The translations under genes and the position numbers were made by a program. A DNA stretch of 11,169 nt from an uncultured Elusimicrobiales bacterium (lineage in GTDB: Bacteria; Elusimicrobiota; Elusimicrobia; Elusimicrobiales; Elusimicrobiaceae), in assembly GCA_905235355.1 (NCBI GenBank), contig CAJOLM010000049.1, positions 1 through 11,169 of the forward strand, given 5' to 3'. Under the pieces are notes generated by a model. That model ran no database searches, had not been told where the DNA came from, and saw nothing but the letters and a program-made list of their open reading frames with translations. Each line of letters starts with the position of its first letter. Positions within the stretch are counted from its first letter, which is position 1. Below are positions 4,894 to 11,169 of this stretch, in pieces.

Positions 4894-6051
4894 CTAATTA
4901 AGGCCAATTTTGGCCAGCATCTTATTGAAAAAACCTTGAATGCCGCGTTCAGGCGCGGTGCTTTGGCGGGTGTGTCCGCCGTGGCGTTGGGAGTAAAGAG
5001 CCAAGGATAAAGCAGAGGTATAAGAAGCGGCTAAATCTTCGGTAGTGTCTGCGCTGAGGTGGTCATGCGTGGCCGTGCGGGTACGCCGCACGCCCAGCAC
5101 ACGTTTAGCGGCATTTTTAATAGCGGTACTTGCGCCGCCGCCTGTGAGTACCAGTTGCGCGGGTGGATATTTTACATAGCTTAATGTTTGCACCCACTCT
5201 TTGTGCAAAGCGCGCAATAATTTTTCGGCGGCTTCGTCCAGCATATCGTCCATAATTTCATCGTCGCCATAAGTATATTCTTGCAGCACTTTTTGTGCAT
5301 CTTTCAGTTCGTTTTGCAACATATCGGCTACTTCTTGGGCAATCATGTCAGCCCCTATGGGGTTTTCCCAGGCAGCTTCCAGCATACCTTTATGATATAA
5401 AGCAGCCGAGCAGTTTTGCTGGCCGATATCCAGCAGCAATACACCCGTCTTTTTTTCTTCGGGCTTGAGCAACGTATCGCACAAGGCTAAAATGGTGGGG
5501 ACGGCTTCAAATTCTTCATAGCCGACGGCTTCCAGCACACGGTTTATATTTTGCAAATGGGTTTTAGGCCCGGCAGACACAAAGGTTTCCGCTTCCAAGC
5601 AGCGCGCCGTCAGACCAATGGGGTTTTGTAGCCCGGTTTTACCGTCTATTGTAAAGCATTGGGGCAACAGGTCCACTACTTCTAATGTATCGCCTAAATT
5701 GGGGGGGATAGAGCTGTCCAGCACGGCACGGACGTCGCGCTCTGTAATGACGTGATTATCGCGCGTGATGCTTAAAAATCCGCCCGCCCGGCGAAAGCTT
5801 AAAAAATCGCCGCGCAATCCGACCACCACCGTGGGTACTTCATCCGTATATTGTCCTACATCTTCCAACAAATGAGCCAAGGTGTTAACGGTGCGGTTAA
5901 AATCCAAAATGTAGCAGGCACTGACAGACGGACACTGCACGCGCGTGCTGTAGCGGACGCGGCAAGTGTTGGTGCGCTCGTCGTAGATAGCCAACGTAGC
6001 GGCAATTTGCCCGCTGCCAAAATCCAGTGCTAAAAAGTGTTCGCCTTCCAT
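4894..6051 (-). CDS. ftsA: FtsA-like cell-division protein with altered phosphate-2 motif
   Basis: FtsA is an actin-family protein that tethers FtsZ to the membrane and recruits the divisome. The 385-residue protein shows the phosphate-1 motif ALDFGSGQIA (8-17), the FtsA-specific SHS2/1C subdomain (about 81-165, including LPQCFTIDGKTGLQNPIGL, 129-147, and CLEAE, 151-155), the adenosine motif VLTGGGAS (301-308) and an amphipathic C-terminal helix GFFNKMLAKIG (373-383) fit for membrane binding. The 1C signature rules against PilM. The phosphate-2 motif, normally DIGGGTTD, reads DIGQQNCS (208-215), which may weaken ATP binding. It stands alone without ftsZ, ftsQ or other division genes, so it may be a relocated ftsA or a paralogue. 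There is no Shine-Dalgarno, and a TAGAAT box lies 10 nt before the ATG, suggesting a nearly leaderless mRNA. Confidence 0.85.
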   Translation of the reverse strand: MEGEHFLALDFGSGQIAATLAIYDERTNTCRVRYSTRVQCPSVSACYILDFNRTVNTLAHLLEDVGQYTDEVPTVVVGLRGDFLSFRRAGGFLSITRDNHVITERDVRAVLDSSIPPNLGDTLEVVDLLPQCFTIDGKTGLQNPIGLTARCLEAETFVSAGPKTHLQNINRVLEAVGYEEFEAVPTILALCDTLLKPEEKKTGVLLLDIGQQNCSAALYHKGMLEAAWENPIGADMIAQEVADMLQNELKDAQKVLQEYTYGDDEIMDDMLDEAAEKLLRALHKEWVQTLSYVKYPPAQLVLTGGGASTAIKNAAKRVLGVRRTRTATHDHLSADTTEDLAASYTSALSLALYSQRHGGHTRQSTAPERGIQGFFNKMLAKIGLN

Positions 6052-6061
6052 ATTGTTTGTT

Positions 6062-6070
6062 ATTCTAGCA
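6062..6070 (-). promoter_or_regulatory. Extended -10 of ftsA, nearly leaderless
   Basis: The minus strand reads TTGCTAGAAT (TAGAAT at 6062-6067 preceded by TGC at 6068-6070). A start about 7 nt downstream would be near 6055, only some 4 nt before the ATG at 6051. No good -35 is seen at 16-18 bp, which extended -10 promoters tolerate. Confidence 0.5.
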
Positions 6071-6126
6071 AATTTGCAGGACGCGTGCTTTCGCCTGAAA
6101 TCAGACGGAATAAGCGGTTAATTTCA

Positions 6127-6132
6127 TATAAT
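6127..6132 (+). promoter_or_regulatory. -10 box of the ABC-F operon placed for a leaderless start
   Basis: A perfect TATAAT ends 6 nt before the ATG at 6139. The usual 6-7 nt spacing puts the transcription start on or beside the A of the start codon. No convincing -35 is visible, and no purine-rich ribosome site exists between 6110 and 6138. Confidence 0.5.
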
Positions 6133-6138
6133 ATATAT

Positions 6139-7995
6139 ATGATAGAGATTAAGGATTTATCGTTTCATTTTGGCTTGCGCACCCTGTTTGAAGGGGCGAA
6201 TTTGCTTGTGTCCGACGGGGTCAAAATGGGTGTGGTCGGGCTAAACGGTTGCGGTAAATCTACGCTGTTTAAACTGATTACGGGCGATTTGTTTCCCGAC
6301 GGCGGGAAAATAGAAATCTCACGCGATACGCACATTGTGTCCGTGGCGCAGGACATCAAAGACCCGTCTAAAAAACTATTGCAATATGTGTTGGAAGCAG
6401 ACCAGGAAATGACGCGCCTTCAGCAGAAACTCACGCAAGATTTATCCGGGGAAAAACTGGCGGAAATTTATGACCGTTTGGACACCTTGGGCGTGCACTC
6501 TGCCCAGGCGCGCGCCAGTGCCATTTTAAGCGGGCTTGGATTTGTAAATGAAGATTTTGAGCGTCCGCTAAAAGAATTTTCCGGTGGGTGGCAGGTGCGC
6601 GCCAATTTAGCGGCTACCTTATATGCACCCAGTAATTGTTTGCTGCTAGATGAGCCGACCAACCACCTGGATTTAGAAACCGCCACCTGGCTGGAAAATT
6701 ATCTGGCTAAGACGGATAAAACCGTGCTGCTCATCAGCCATGACCGCCACATTTTAAACCGCTTGTGCGATAAAATTGTGCATGTGGAGCAGGCACAATT
6801 AAAGGTATATAATGGCAATTACGATACTTATGAGCGCACGCGCGAGGCCGAGCAGGAAGGCGCGCGTTTGGCAGCTGCCAAACATGAGCGGGTGGTGGCG
6901 CATTTGCAAAGTTTTGTGGACCGCTTTCGCTATAAAGCCAGCAAAGCCAAACAAGCGCAGAGCCGTATTAAAATGATAGAAAAATTGGGCGAGCCGCCCG
7001 CCGTGATTAAAGACCCGGAAGTGCATTTTCAGTTTCCTTCGCCAAGCCCGCTGACGCAAGCGCTGATTACATTAGAAGATGCCGTGGCGGGATATGATGA
7101 CAAACCGGTGCTGCAAAATTTGACGCTGCGCATTGAGCCGGACGACCGCATCGCCCTTTTGGGAGCCAATGGAAACGGTAAATCTACCCTAGCCAAAGTG
7201 TTATCGCACCGCTTGCTGCTGATGAGCGGGCGCATGACCATTGCCAAGAAAATTAAAATTGCCTATTTTTCGCAGCATCAGACGGAAGAACTAGACGTGG
7301 AAAAGACTCCGTTTGAAATGTTGGCCGGGCTGATGCCGCCGGGCAGCAGCGAAACGCAAATCCGCGCGCAGCTGGGAGCGTTTGGCCTAAATAAATCCAA
7401 GTCCGACACGCTTATCGGCAAGCTCTCCGGCGGAGAAAAGAGCCGTCTGCTGCTTGCGCTGATTACCAAAGACGCGCCCAATTTGCTGATTTTAGACGAG
7501 CCGACCAACCACCTGGATATTCTTTCGCGCCAGGCACTGCTGGAAGCGCTTAATCATTATGAAGGCGCGGTGGTGCTGATTACGCATGACCTGCACGTCA
7601 TTGAAATGGCATGCGACACGTTGTGGCTTGTCAAAGGCGGCACGTGCCAGATTTACCGCGGGGATTTAGAAGATTACAAAGCCAGTTTGCTTAAGAAAAA
7701 TGACAAAGGCGGCGGTGCCAGTGACAAAGAAAATTCTGCTGAAACCCGTCGTAAAAACGCCGCGCAGCGCCGCGCGGAACTGGCTCCGCTGAAAAAAGAA
7801 ATCCGCGAGCTGGACAAAAAATTAGAGAAATTAAATCACCGCAAACACGAGCTGGAAAATGCCCTTTTGCAACGCTATGATGCAGACAATGAACTGGCTT
7901 TGCTGGGCGACCAAATTTCAAACGCGGAGGAGCGCTGGCTGTTTTTGAACCAGCAATGCGAGGATATTTTAGCCGGCAAGGAGGCAGACGCATGA
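6139..7995 (+). CDS. ABC-F family ATPase, YheS-like
   Basis: ABC-F proteins are soluble tandem ATPases that bind the ribosomal E site and relieve stalled or inactive ribosomes; they have no membrane domain. The 618-residue protein has two complete cassettes: Walker A GLNGCGKST (34-42), signature FSGGW (147-151), Walker B LLLDEPTNHLD (168-178) and SHD (200-202); then Walker A GANGNGKST (342-350), LSGGEKSR (429-436), ILDEPTNHLD (451-460) and THD (482-484). The linker (about 240-300), with FVDRFRYKASKAKQAQSR, closely matches the P-site-interacting motif of YheS-type proteins. A charged coiled coil follows (about 535-612). Start chosen at the canonical MIEIKDLSFHFG; an in-frame GTG at 6037 would overlap ftsA and add unrelated residues. 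It is co-transcribed with the DEAD-box gene. A housekeeping role is likelier than antibiotic resistance. Confidence 0.95.
   Translation: MIEIKDLSFHFGLRTLFEGANLLVSDGVKMGVVGLNGCGKSTLFKLITGDLFPDGGKIEISRDTHIVSVAQDIKDPSKKLLQYVLEADQEMTRLQQKLTQDLSGEKLAEIYDRLDTLGVHSAQARASAILSGLGFVNEDFERPLKEFSGGWQVRANLAATLYAPSNCLLLDEPTNHLDLETATWLENYLAKTDKTVLLISHDRHILNRLCDKIVHVEQAQLKVYNGNYDTYERTREAEQEGARLAAAKHERVVAHLQSFVDRFRYKASKAKQAQSRIKMIEKLGEPPAVIKDPEVHFQFPSPSPLTQALITLEDAVAGYDDKPVLQNLTLRIEPDDRIALLGANGNGKSTLAKVLSHRLLLMSGRMTIAKKIKIAYFSQHQTEELDVEKTPFEMLAGLMPPGSSETQIRAQLGAFGLNKSKSDTLIGKLSGGEKSRLLLALITKDAPNLLILDEPTNHLDILSRQALLEALNHYEGAVVLITHDLHVIEMACDTLWLVKGGTCQIYRGDLEDYKASLLKKNDKGGGASDKENSAETRRKNAAQRRAELAPLKKEIRELDKKLEKLNHRKHELENALLQRYDADNELALLGDQISNAEERWLFLNQQCEDILAGKEADA
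7978..7984 (+). promoter_or_regulatory. Ribosome binding site that fixes the DEAD-box start
   Basis: AAGGAGG lies 7 nt before the ATG at 7992 and inside the last codons of the ABC-F gene. It decides against the in-frame ATG at 7956, which has no such site and would add 12 residues unlike the family. Confidence 0.85.
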
Positions 7996-9443
7996 GTGCT
8001 TTTGATGTCTTGCCCGCAGCGTTACAAGCCGCACTTTCCCGTCTGGGAATTTCCACGCCGACACAGGTGCAACAGTCTGCCCTGCCGCCTGCCTTAAAAG
8101 GGCGCGACATATTAGCCACCGCGCAAACCGGAACGGGAAAAACCTTCGCGTTTCTTTTGCCGCTGATTACCCAGTTGCGCACACGGGAAGAAACGGCTGC
8201 GCTGATTTTATCGCCCACGCGTGAACTGGCGCAGCAGATACAAGCGGCCCTGCTTTCGCTGCTGCCGCAGGAGCCGGATTTGAAATCTGCGCTGATTATC
8301 GGTGGGGAAAACATACACAAACAATATGCCCTTTTGCGCCGCAAACCGCGCGTGATTATCGGCACGCCGGGGCGCATTATTGACCACATTTTGCACAAGA
8401 GCATTAATCTTAAAAATATTGCCTTTTTTGTTTTGGACGAGGCGGACCGCATGCTGGATATGGGCTTTATCCCGGACGTGCGCAAAATTTGCGCTGCCTT
8501 GCCTAGCCCGCGCCAAACGCTTTTATTTTCTGCTACTTTGCCGCCGGAAATTGAGCAGCTTGCGGGCGGACTTTTGATAGACCCGGTGCGCGTGCAAATC
8601 GGCTCTGTGACGCGGCCCATAGACTTGGTGGTGCAGCAAATAATCCGCCTGGGCACGCGTGAGCGCCTGGCGCAACTGCTGGTAGAGCTGGGAAACCGCC
8701 GCGGGCAGATTTTAATTTTTGTAAAAAGCAAACACTTGGCTGATAAACTAGCCAAGCAGCTCAAACAATACGGCGTGAAAGCCAATGCTTTGCATGGGGA
8801 TTTGCGACAAAACCGCCGCCGCCAAGTGATGGAATTTTTCCGCGCGGGCAGCGTGCCGGTGCTGGTGGCTACGGACGTGGCTGCACGCGGGCTGGACGTG
8901 GACGGCATGAGCTGCGTGATTAATTATGATTTGCCCCAATGCCCGGAGGATTACATACACCGCATTGGGCGCACCGGGCGCGCGGGCAGCGTGGGAACAG
9001 CGCTTTCCTTTATATTGGCGGAAGATGACAGTAAGTGGAAGGATATTTGCCGCGCGTGTCATTTGGGAAAAGTGACGGAGCTGACTAAAACGAGCCGCCC
9101 CTTGCCTAAACCAAAATTTATCCCGGAGCAGGGCGGTAAAAAAAGCAGCCGCCCGAGTGTGTCTGCTGCGGCCCCGCGCCGCTTTCCGGCGGACAAATCC
9201 GGCGGCATTGCCGCTATTAATCAGGAGAAGCAGCCCTCTACTGGGCGTGCTAATCCGCCCAAACCTGTTAAACCTATAAAGCCTGTTAAACCTGCCGCTT
9301 CCGCGCACGCTCCGGCGGCCCTATCGGAAACGCTGGGCTTTCGGGTAGTCAAAGTGGGGGGAAAGAAAGCAAAAAAATCTTTTTACCGCCCGCCCAAGCC
9401 GCGCGCAGCTGCTTTTCACAAACGCAAAAAACACCGTAAATAA
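7992..9443 (+). CDS. DEAD-box ATP-dependent RNA helicase, RhlE-like, with basic tail
   Basis: DEAD-box proteins unwind short RNA duplexes with ATP, commonly in ribosome assembly or mRNA decay. The 483-residue protein has all motifs: Q motif GISTPTQVQQSALP (19-32), I ATAQTGTGKT (42-51), Ia SPTRELA (74-80), Ib GTPGR (124-128), II DEAD (149-152), III SAT (180-182), IV LIFVKSK (241-247), V ATDVAARGLD (293-302), and VI HRIGRTGR (323-330). The core ends near 345. The remaining 140 residues form a disordered basic tail with PVKPIKPVKP (425-434) and a final KRKKHRK, suited to non-specific RNA binding. Its ATG overlaps the ABC-F stop (ATGA), implying translational coupling. The exact subfamily (RhlE, SrmB or CshA) cannot be settled by eye; RhlE-like fits best. 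Confidence 0.95.
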   Translation: MSAFDVLPAALQAALSRLGISTPTQVQQSALPPALKGRDILATAQTGTGKTFAFLLPLITQLRTREETAALILSPTRELAQQIQAALLSLLPQEPDLKSALIIGGENIHKQYALLRRKPRVIIGTPGRIIDHILHKSINLKNIAFFVLDEADRMLDMGFIPDVRKICAALPSPRQTLLFSATLPPEIEQLAGGLLIDPVRVQIGSVTRPIDLVVQQIIRLGTRERLAQLLVELGNRRGQILIFVKSKHLADKLAKQLKQYGVKANALHGDLRQNRRRQVMEFFRAGSVPVLVATDVAARGLDVDGMSCVINYDLPQCPEDYIHRIGRTGRAGSVGTALSFILAEDDSKWKDICRACHLGKVTELTKTSRPLPKPKFIPEQGGKKSSRPSVSAAAPRRFPADKSGGIAAINQEKQPSTGRANPPKPVKPIKPVKPAASAHAPAALSETLGFRVVKVGGKKAKKSFYRPPKPRAAAFHKRKKHRK

Positions 9444-9470
9444 AAAGTCCCGCCTGGCAGCGGGACTTTT
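9443..9470 (+). terminator. Bidirectional terminator between the helicase and pilin genes
   Basis: An 11-bp perfect stem AAAAGTCCCGC/GCGGGACTTTT (9443-9453 with 9460-9470) has a 6-nt loop. It starts at the last base of the helicase stop. On the plus strand the stem ends in TTTT then GTGTGT; on the minus strand it gives TTTTT then ATTTA. It therefore serves both convergent genes. Confidence 0.88.
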
Positions 9471-9486
9471 GTGTGTAGAATAAATC

Positions 9487-9975
9487 CTATCCTTTGATTT
9501 CTGTGCAGCCGGCGGGCATACCGGTTGTACTGCTAATGATGCCCATATTATTGCATAGCCATTGGGCATCGGTAGATTCCCCGGGGCAGCAGGCAATCGG
9601 CGCAAACACCCCGCTAGAATTAACAGTCGGATACATAAATTTGATGGTGTAGTCCCCTTTGGTGCTTTGGGCCGCTACGTAACCGGGAGTTTCGTTATTT
9701 ACCAAAGTATAAATAAAATTACCGTCGTCAAAGGTATTATTCGTTACTTCTGCGCCAATAAACCCTGCATCCAATTGGTCAAAAGAGGTGGGCCACTCGC
9801 TGTTTACGGAGTGGTATCGTACGGCAGATTCCCAAATCGTTTTGCCATTGGTCAGGCCTTCTACCATTTCAGAACGCCGTACCGCACGGTTGTAAATAGG
9901 CATAGCCATACCAGCCAAAATACCAATCATCAAGATTACGACCAGTAGTTCAATGAGGGTAAATCCTTTTTTCAT
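9487..9975 (-). CDS. Type IV pilin-like protein with four cysteines
   Basis: A 162-residue prepilin-like protein. It begins MKKG|FTLIELLVVILMIGIL, with the prepilin peptidase site after Gly4, Phe at +1 and Glu at +5, followed by a Met-rich MAMPIYNRAVRRSE helix segment. The globular part holds four cysteines (C129, C130, C141, C157) that could form two disulfides. It differs in sequence from the pilin at the left edge beyond the N-terminal helix. AAGGAGA at 9980-9986 on the minus strand sets the start 4 nt downstream. The gene is monocistronic, bounded by a bidirectional terminator and a divergent control region, with no pilus assembly genes nearby. It could be a minor pilin, pseudopilin or competence pilin; the sequence does not say which. 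Confidence 0.92.
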   Translation of the reverse strand: MKKGFTLIELLVVILMIGILAGMAMPIYNRAVRRSEMVEGLTNGKTIWESAVRYHSVNSEWPTSFDQLDAGFIGAEVTNNTFDDGNFIYTLVNNETPGYVAAQSTKGDYTIKFMYPTVNSSGVFAPIACCPGESTDAQWLCNNMGIISSTTGMPAGCTEIKG

Positions 9976-9994
9976 AGCTTCTCCTTATATATAG

Positions 9995-10023
9995 AGTATA
10001 GGAATTTATGGCCTTGCCTGCAA
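9995..10023 (-). promoter_or_regulatory. Proximal promoter candidate for the pilin gene
   Basis: On the minus strand TATACT (9995-10000) lies 17 bp from TTGCAG (10018-10023). A start near 9988 would leave a leader of about 13 nt carrying AAGGAGA. Confidence 0.5.
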
Positions 10024-10043
10024 GCGACAGCGGAAACCGCATA

Positions 10044-10073
10044 AGGATAGCAGTATTTGTAGTGGCTTGTCAA
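10044..10073 (-). promoter_or_regulatory. Distal promoter candidate for the pilin gene
   Basis: A perfect -35 TTGACA (10068-10073) on the minus strand is followed after 18 bp by TATCCT (10044-10049) with a TGC extension. Transcripts would have a leader of about 60-65 nt containing two small stems: GCGG/CCGC (10030-10033 with 10037-10040) and CTTG/CAAG (10013-10016 with 10021-10024). Whether this or the proximal site is used cannot be told from sequence. Confidence 0.4.
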
Positions 10074-10075
10074 TA

Positions 10076-10091
10076 CCTTTTTTGAAAAAGG
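10076..10091. repeat. A/T-rich inverted repeat between the divergent promoters
   Basis: CCTTTTT (10076-10082) and AAAAAGG (10085-10091) form a 7-bp inverted repeat with a 2-nt centre. It is flanked by two near-direct repeats, GGCTTGTCAA (10064-10073) and GGCTTGCAAA (10090-10099). It may be an operator for the divergent pair or a relic terminator. Confidence 0.4.
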
Positions 10092-10092
10092 C

Positions 10093-10121
10093 TTGCAAAG
10101 TTATTTTTAATTAGATTTAAT
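10093..10121 (+). promoter_or_regulatory. Promoter of the outer-membrane barrel gene
   Basis: TTGCAA (10093-10098) and TTTAAT (10116-10121) are separated by exactly 17 bp of A/T-rich DNA. A start near 10128 gives a leader of about 38 nt ending in AAGGAGG (10150-10156), 9 nt before the ATG. This near-perfect ribosome site fits high expression. Confidence 0.6.
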
Positions 10122-10165
10122 AAAAGGGTAGTAGTAGTAAACACAAATTAAGGAGGAAGTACTGC

Positions 10166-11169
10166 ATGAAGAAACTACTAGGCCTGTTGCTCGTCATGAC
10201 TTTGGCGTGGCCTGCAACCGCTGACGTATTGAAAGACGTAAACCTCATCGGTGAGATTGAAACGATCACCTCTGGTGTGAACCACGGTAAAGATGTGTAC
10301 AACAAAGATGTCAATACCCGTGTATTGGCTGGTTTGTCTGCCAACTTGGTAGAAGATGTGACCGCCAATGTATTGTTCCAATACAACACCAACTGGGACG
10401 GTGATGTACATGGTGATACAATCAATGGGTATGAAAACAGAGTTGAAGTAGCCAATGCCAACGTGGTATTGTCTAATCTGTTTGATTGTTTTGAAGCCAC
10501 CATCGGCCGCCAATTCTACGGTGATGAAGACAGCGCCGTAATGTATTTTGGTCCGAACCACTACAACGCTGAAGCGTTTGGTTATGCTCCGTCTGTAGAC
10601 GCAGCTAAACTGACCTATGCTGATGATGTAAAGGCTTTGACCTTAATCGCCGGCAAATTGAACTTGGGTAACATCTCCGTATTGCCGAACTACAACGGTG
10701 ATTTCTACGGTGCTGATTTCCGCATGAACATCACTGACCTGTTGAAATTGCAAGCCTATATCTATGATTTCCGCTTGGATATAGATGATGCTCAGCACTC
10801 TGGTTTCTATGGCGCCAAATTGGCCTTCAACCCGGAAGCTGCTTTGGTAAGCGTGGAATATGCCCGCAATTTCTCCGGTCACCGCTTGATTAAAGAAGGT
10901 GCAGATACCGGCTATATGTTGAAAGCTGATGCCAAAATTGACATCAACGAATTTGCCGTGCGCGGTGCTTTCTTGTACGAACATGAAAACTTCTATGCCT
11001 TCGGTAACTATACCCCGGGCTTGTTAATCGGTCACCCGTTGGCTGGTCAAATCGGAGACTACTCTGATGAAGGTATCCGCATGTTCAACTTGGGTTTAGA
11101 TTTCAACCCGTTTGAAAAATGGACCTTCGCTTTGGACGGCTATGCCTTCCAAGACCGCTATGGTCATCA
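10166..11169 (+). CDS. Outer-membrane beta-barrel (porin-like) protein, 3' partial
   Basis: The reading frame is open from the ATG at 10166 to the window edge, giving 334 visible residues. It begins with a Sec signal peptide (MKKLLGLLLVMTLAWPATA, likely cleaved before Asp20). The rest shows short amphipathic stretches alternating with Asp/Asn/Gly turns, for example TRVLAGLSANLVED, ANVLFQYNTNWDGD, LLKLQAYIYDFRLDIDD and AALVSVEYARNFSG, as expected of a porin-type beta barrel. I cannot assign a substrate or named family. Leucine is written mostly as TTG and glycine mostly as GGT or GGC, a restricted codon set unlike that of the helicase gene. With the very strong ribosome site, this suggests an abundant envelope protein. 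The C-terminus, where a terminal aromatic residue would be expected, is outside the window. Confidence 0.8.
   Translation, partial: MKKLLGLLLVMTLAWPATADVLKDVNLIGEIETITSGVNHGKDVYNKDVNTRVLAGLSANLVEDVTANVLFQYNTNWDGDVHGDTINGYENRVEVANANVVLSNLFDCFEATIGRQFYGDEDSAVMYFGPNHYNAEAFGYAPSVDAAKLTYADDVKALTLIAGKLNLGNISVLPNYNGDFYGADFRMNITDLLKLQAYIYDFRLDIDDAQHSGFYGAKLAFNPEAALVSVEYARNFSGHRLIKEGADTGYMLKADAKIDINEFAVRGAFLYEHENFYAFGNYTPGLLIGHPLAGQIGDYSDEGIRMFNLGLDFNPFEKWTFALDGYAFQDRYGH

Noticed and set aside
4902..4915. Inverted repeat GGCCAA/TTGGCC at the end of the ftsA-like gene, considered as its terminator
   Set aside because: It is inside the coding region with a 2-nt centre and only TTAATTAGG after it on the minus strand. 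It is too weak to call; read-through into the next gene remains possible.
4894..6051. PilM (type IV pilus actin-like protein) as an alternative identity, suggested by the nearby pilins
   Set aside because: The LQNPIGL and CLEAE signature in the 1C subdomain and the C-terminal amphipathic helix are FtsA features, and no pilNOPQ genes follow.
6037..6138. GTG at 6037 as the start of the ABC-F protein
   Set aside because: It would overlap the ftsA start and add 34 residues unlike the family; ABC-F proteins begin as at 6139. It has no better ribosome site.
7956..7991. ATG at 7956 as the start of the DEAD-box protein
   Set aside because: There is no ribosome site in front, while AAGGAGG lies 7 nt before the ATG at 7992, which also gives the usual short N-terminus before the Q motif.
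7691..8908. Minus-strand open frame of 405 codons
   Set aside because: It is antisense to the ABC-F and DEAD-box genes, has Ser/Arg/Cys-rich composition and lacks any recognisable domain. It is a shadow of well-conserved genes.

Overview
The window looks like chromosomal core DNA from a Gram-negative bacterium, most plausibly an animal-gut member of the Elusimicrobiota (Elusimicrobium or Avelusimicrobium type). This placement is an inference from gene style: free-standing type IV pilin genes with the FTLIELLVV(V/I)LxIGIL start, secreted proteins with GVQxGxVN repeats, an abundant-looking outer-membrane barrel protein and medium GC. No 16S or other decisive marker is present.

Layout. The left edge holds the 5'-clipped or GTG-started end of a pilin gene (+, to 484). 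Next comes the conserved translation block on the minus strand, transcribed right to left: rpsB (3998-2859), tsf (2801-1980), a strong terminator, then pyrH (1853-1134) and frr (1097-534), which end at a hairpin facing the pilin gene. S2 carries a tail of about 150 residues, of which the last 80 resemble histone H1. Upstream of rpsB lie a leader of about 120 nt and a promoter folded into the terminator of the preceding gene. That gene (4805-4182, -) encodes a secreted protein with nine GVQ-type repeats. An ftsA-like cell-division gene (6051-4894, -) follows, standing without ftsZ.

In the right half, a YheS-like ABC-F ATPase (6139-7995, +) is transcribed away from ftsA. It is coupled by an ATGA overlap to a DEAD-box RNA helicase (7992-9443, +), so the pair probably forms a translation or RNA-remodelling operon. 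A bidirectional terminator separates it from a second, different pilin gene (9975-9487, -). A 190-bp divergent control region then leads to a signal-peptide-bearing outer-membrane beta-barrel protein (10166 onward, +) that runs off the right edge.

How the genes fit together: most of the window is growth machinery (ribosomal protein S2, EF-Ts, ribosome recycling, UMP kinase, ABC-F, RNA helicase, FtsA), interspersed with single-gene surface units (two pilins, a repeat protein, a barrel protein). The most interesting signals are the leaderless-looking starts of the divergent ftsA/ABC-F pair, the promoter nested in a terminator ahead of rpsB, the H1-like S2 tail, the altered nucleotide-binding motif of the FtsA-like protein, and the GVQ repeat protein. 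I saw no CRISPR array, insertion sequence, tRNA, rRNA or phage gene, and no gene-free stretch longer than 300 bases.
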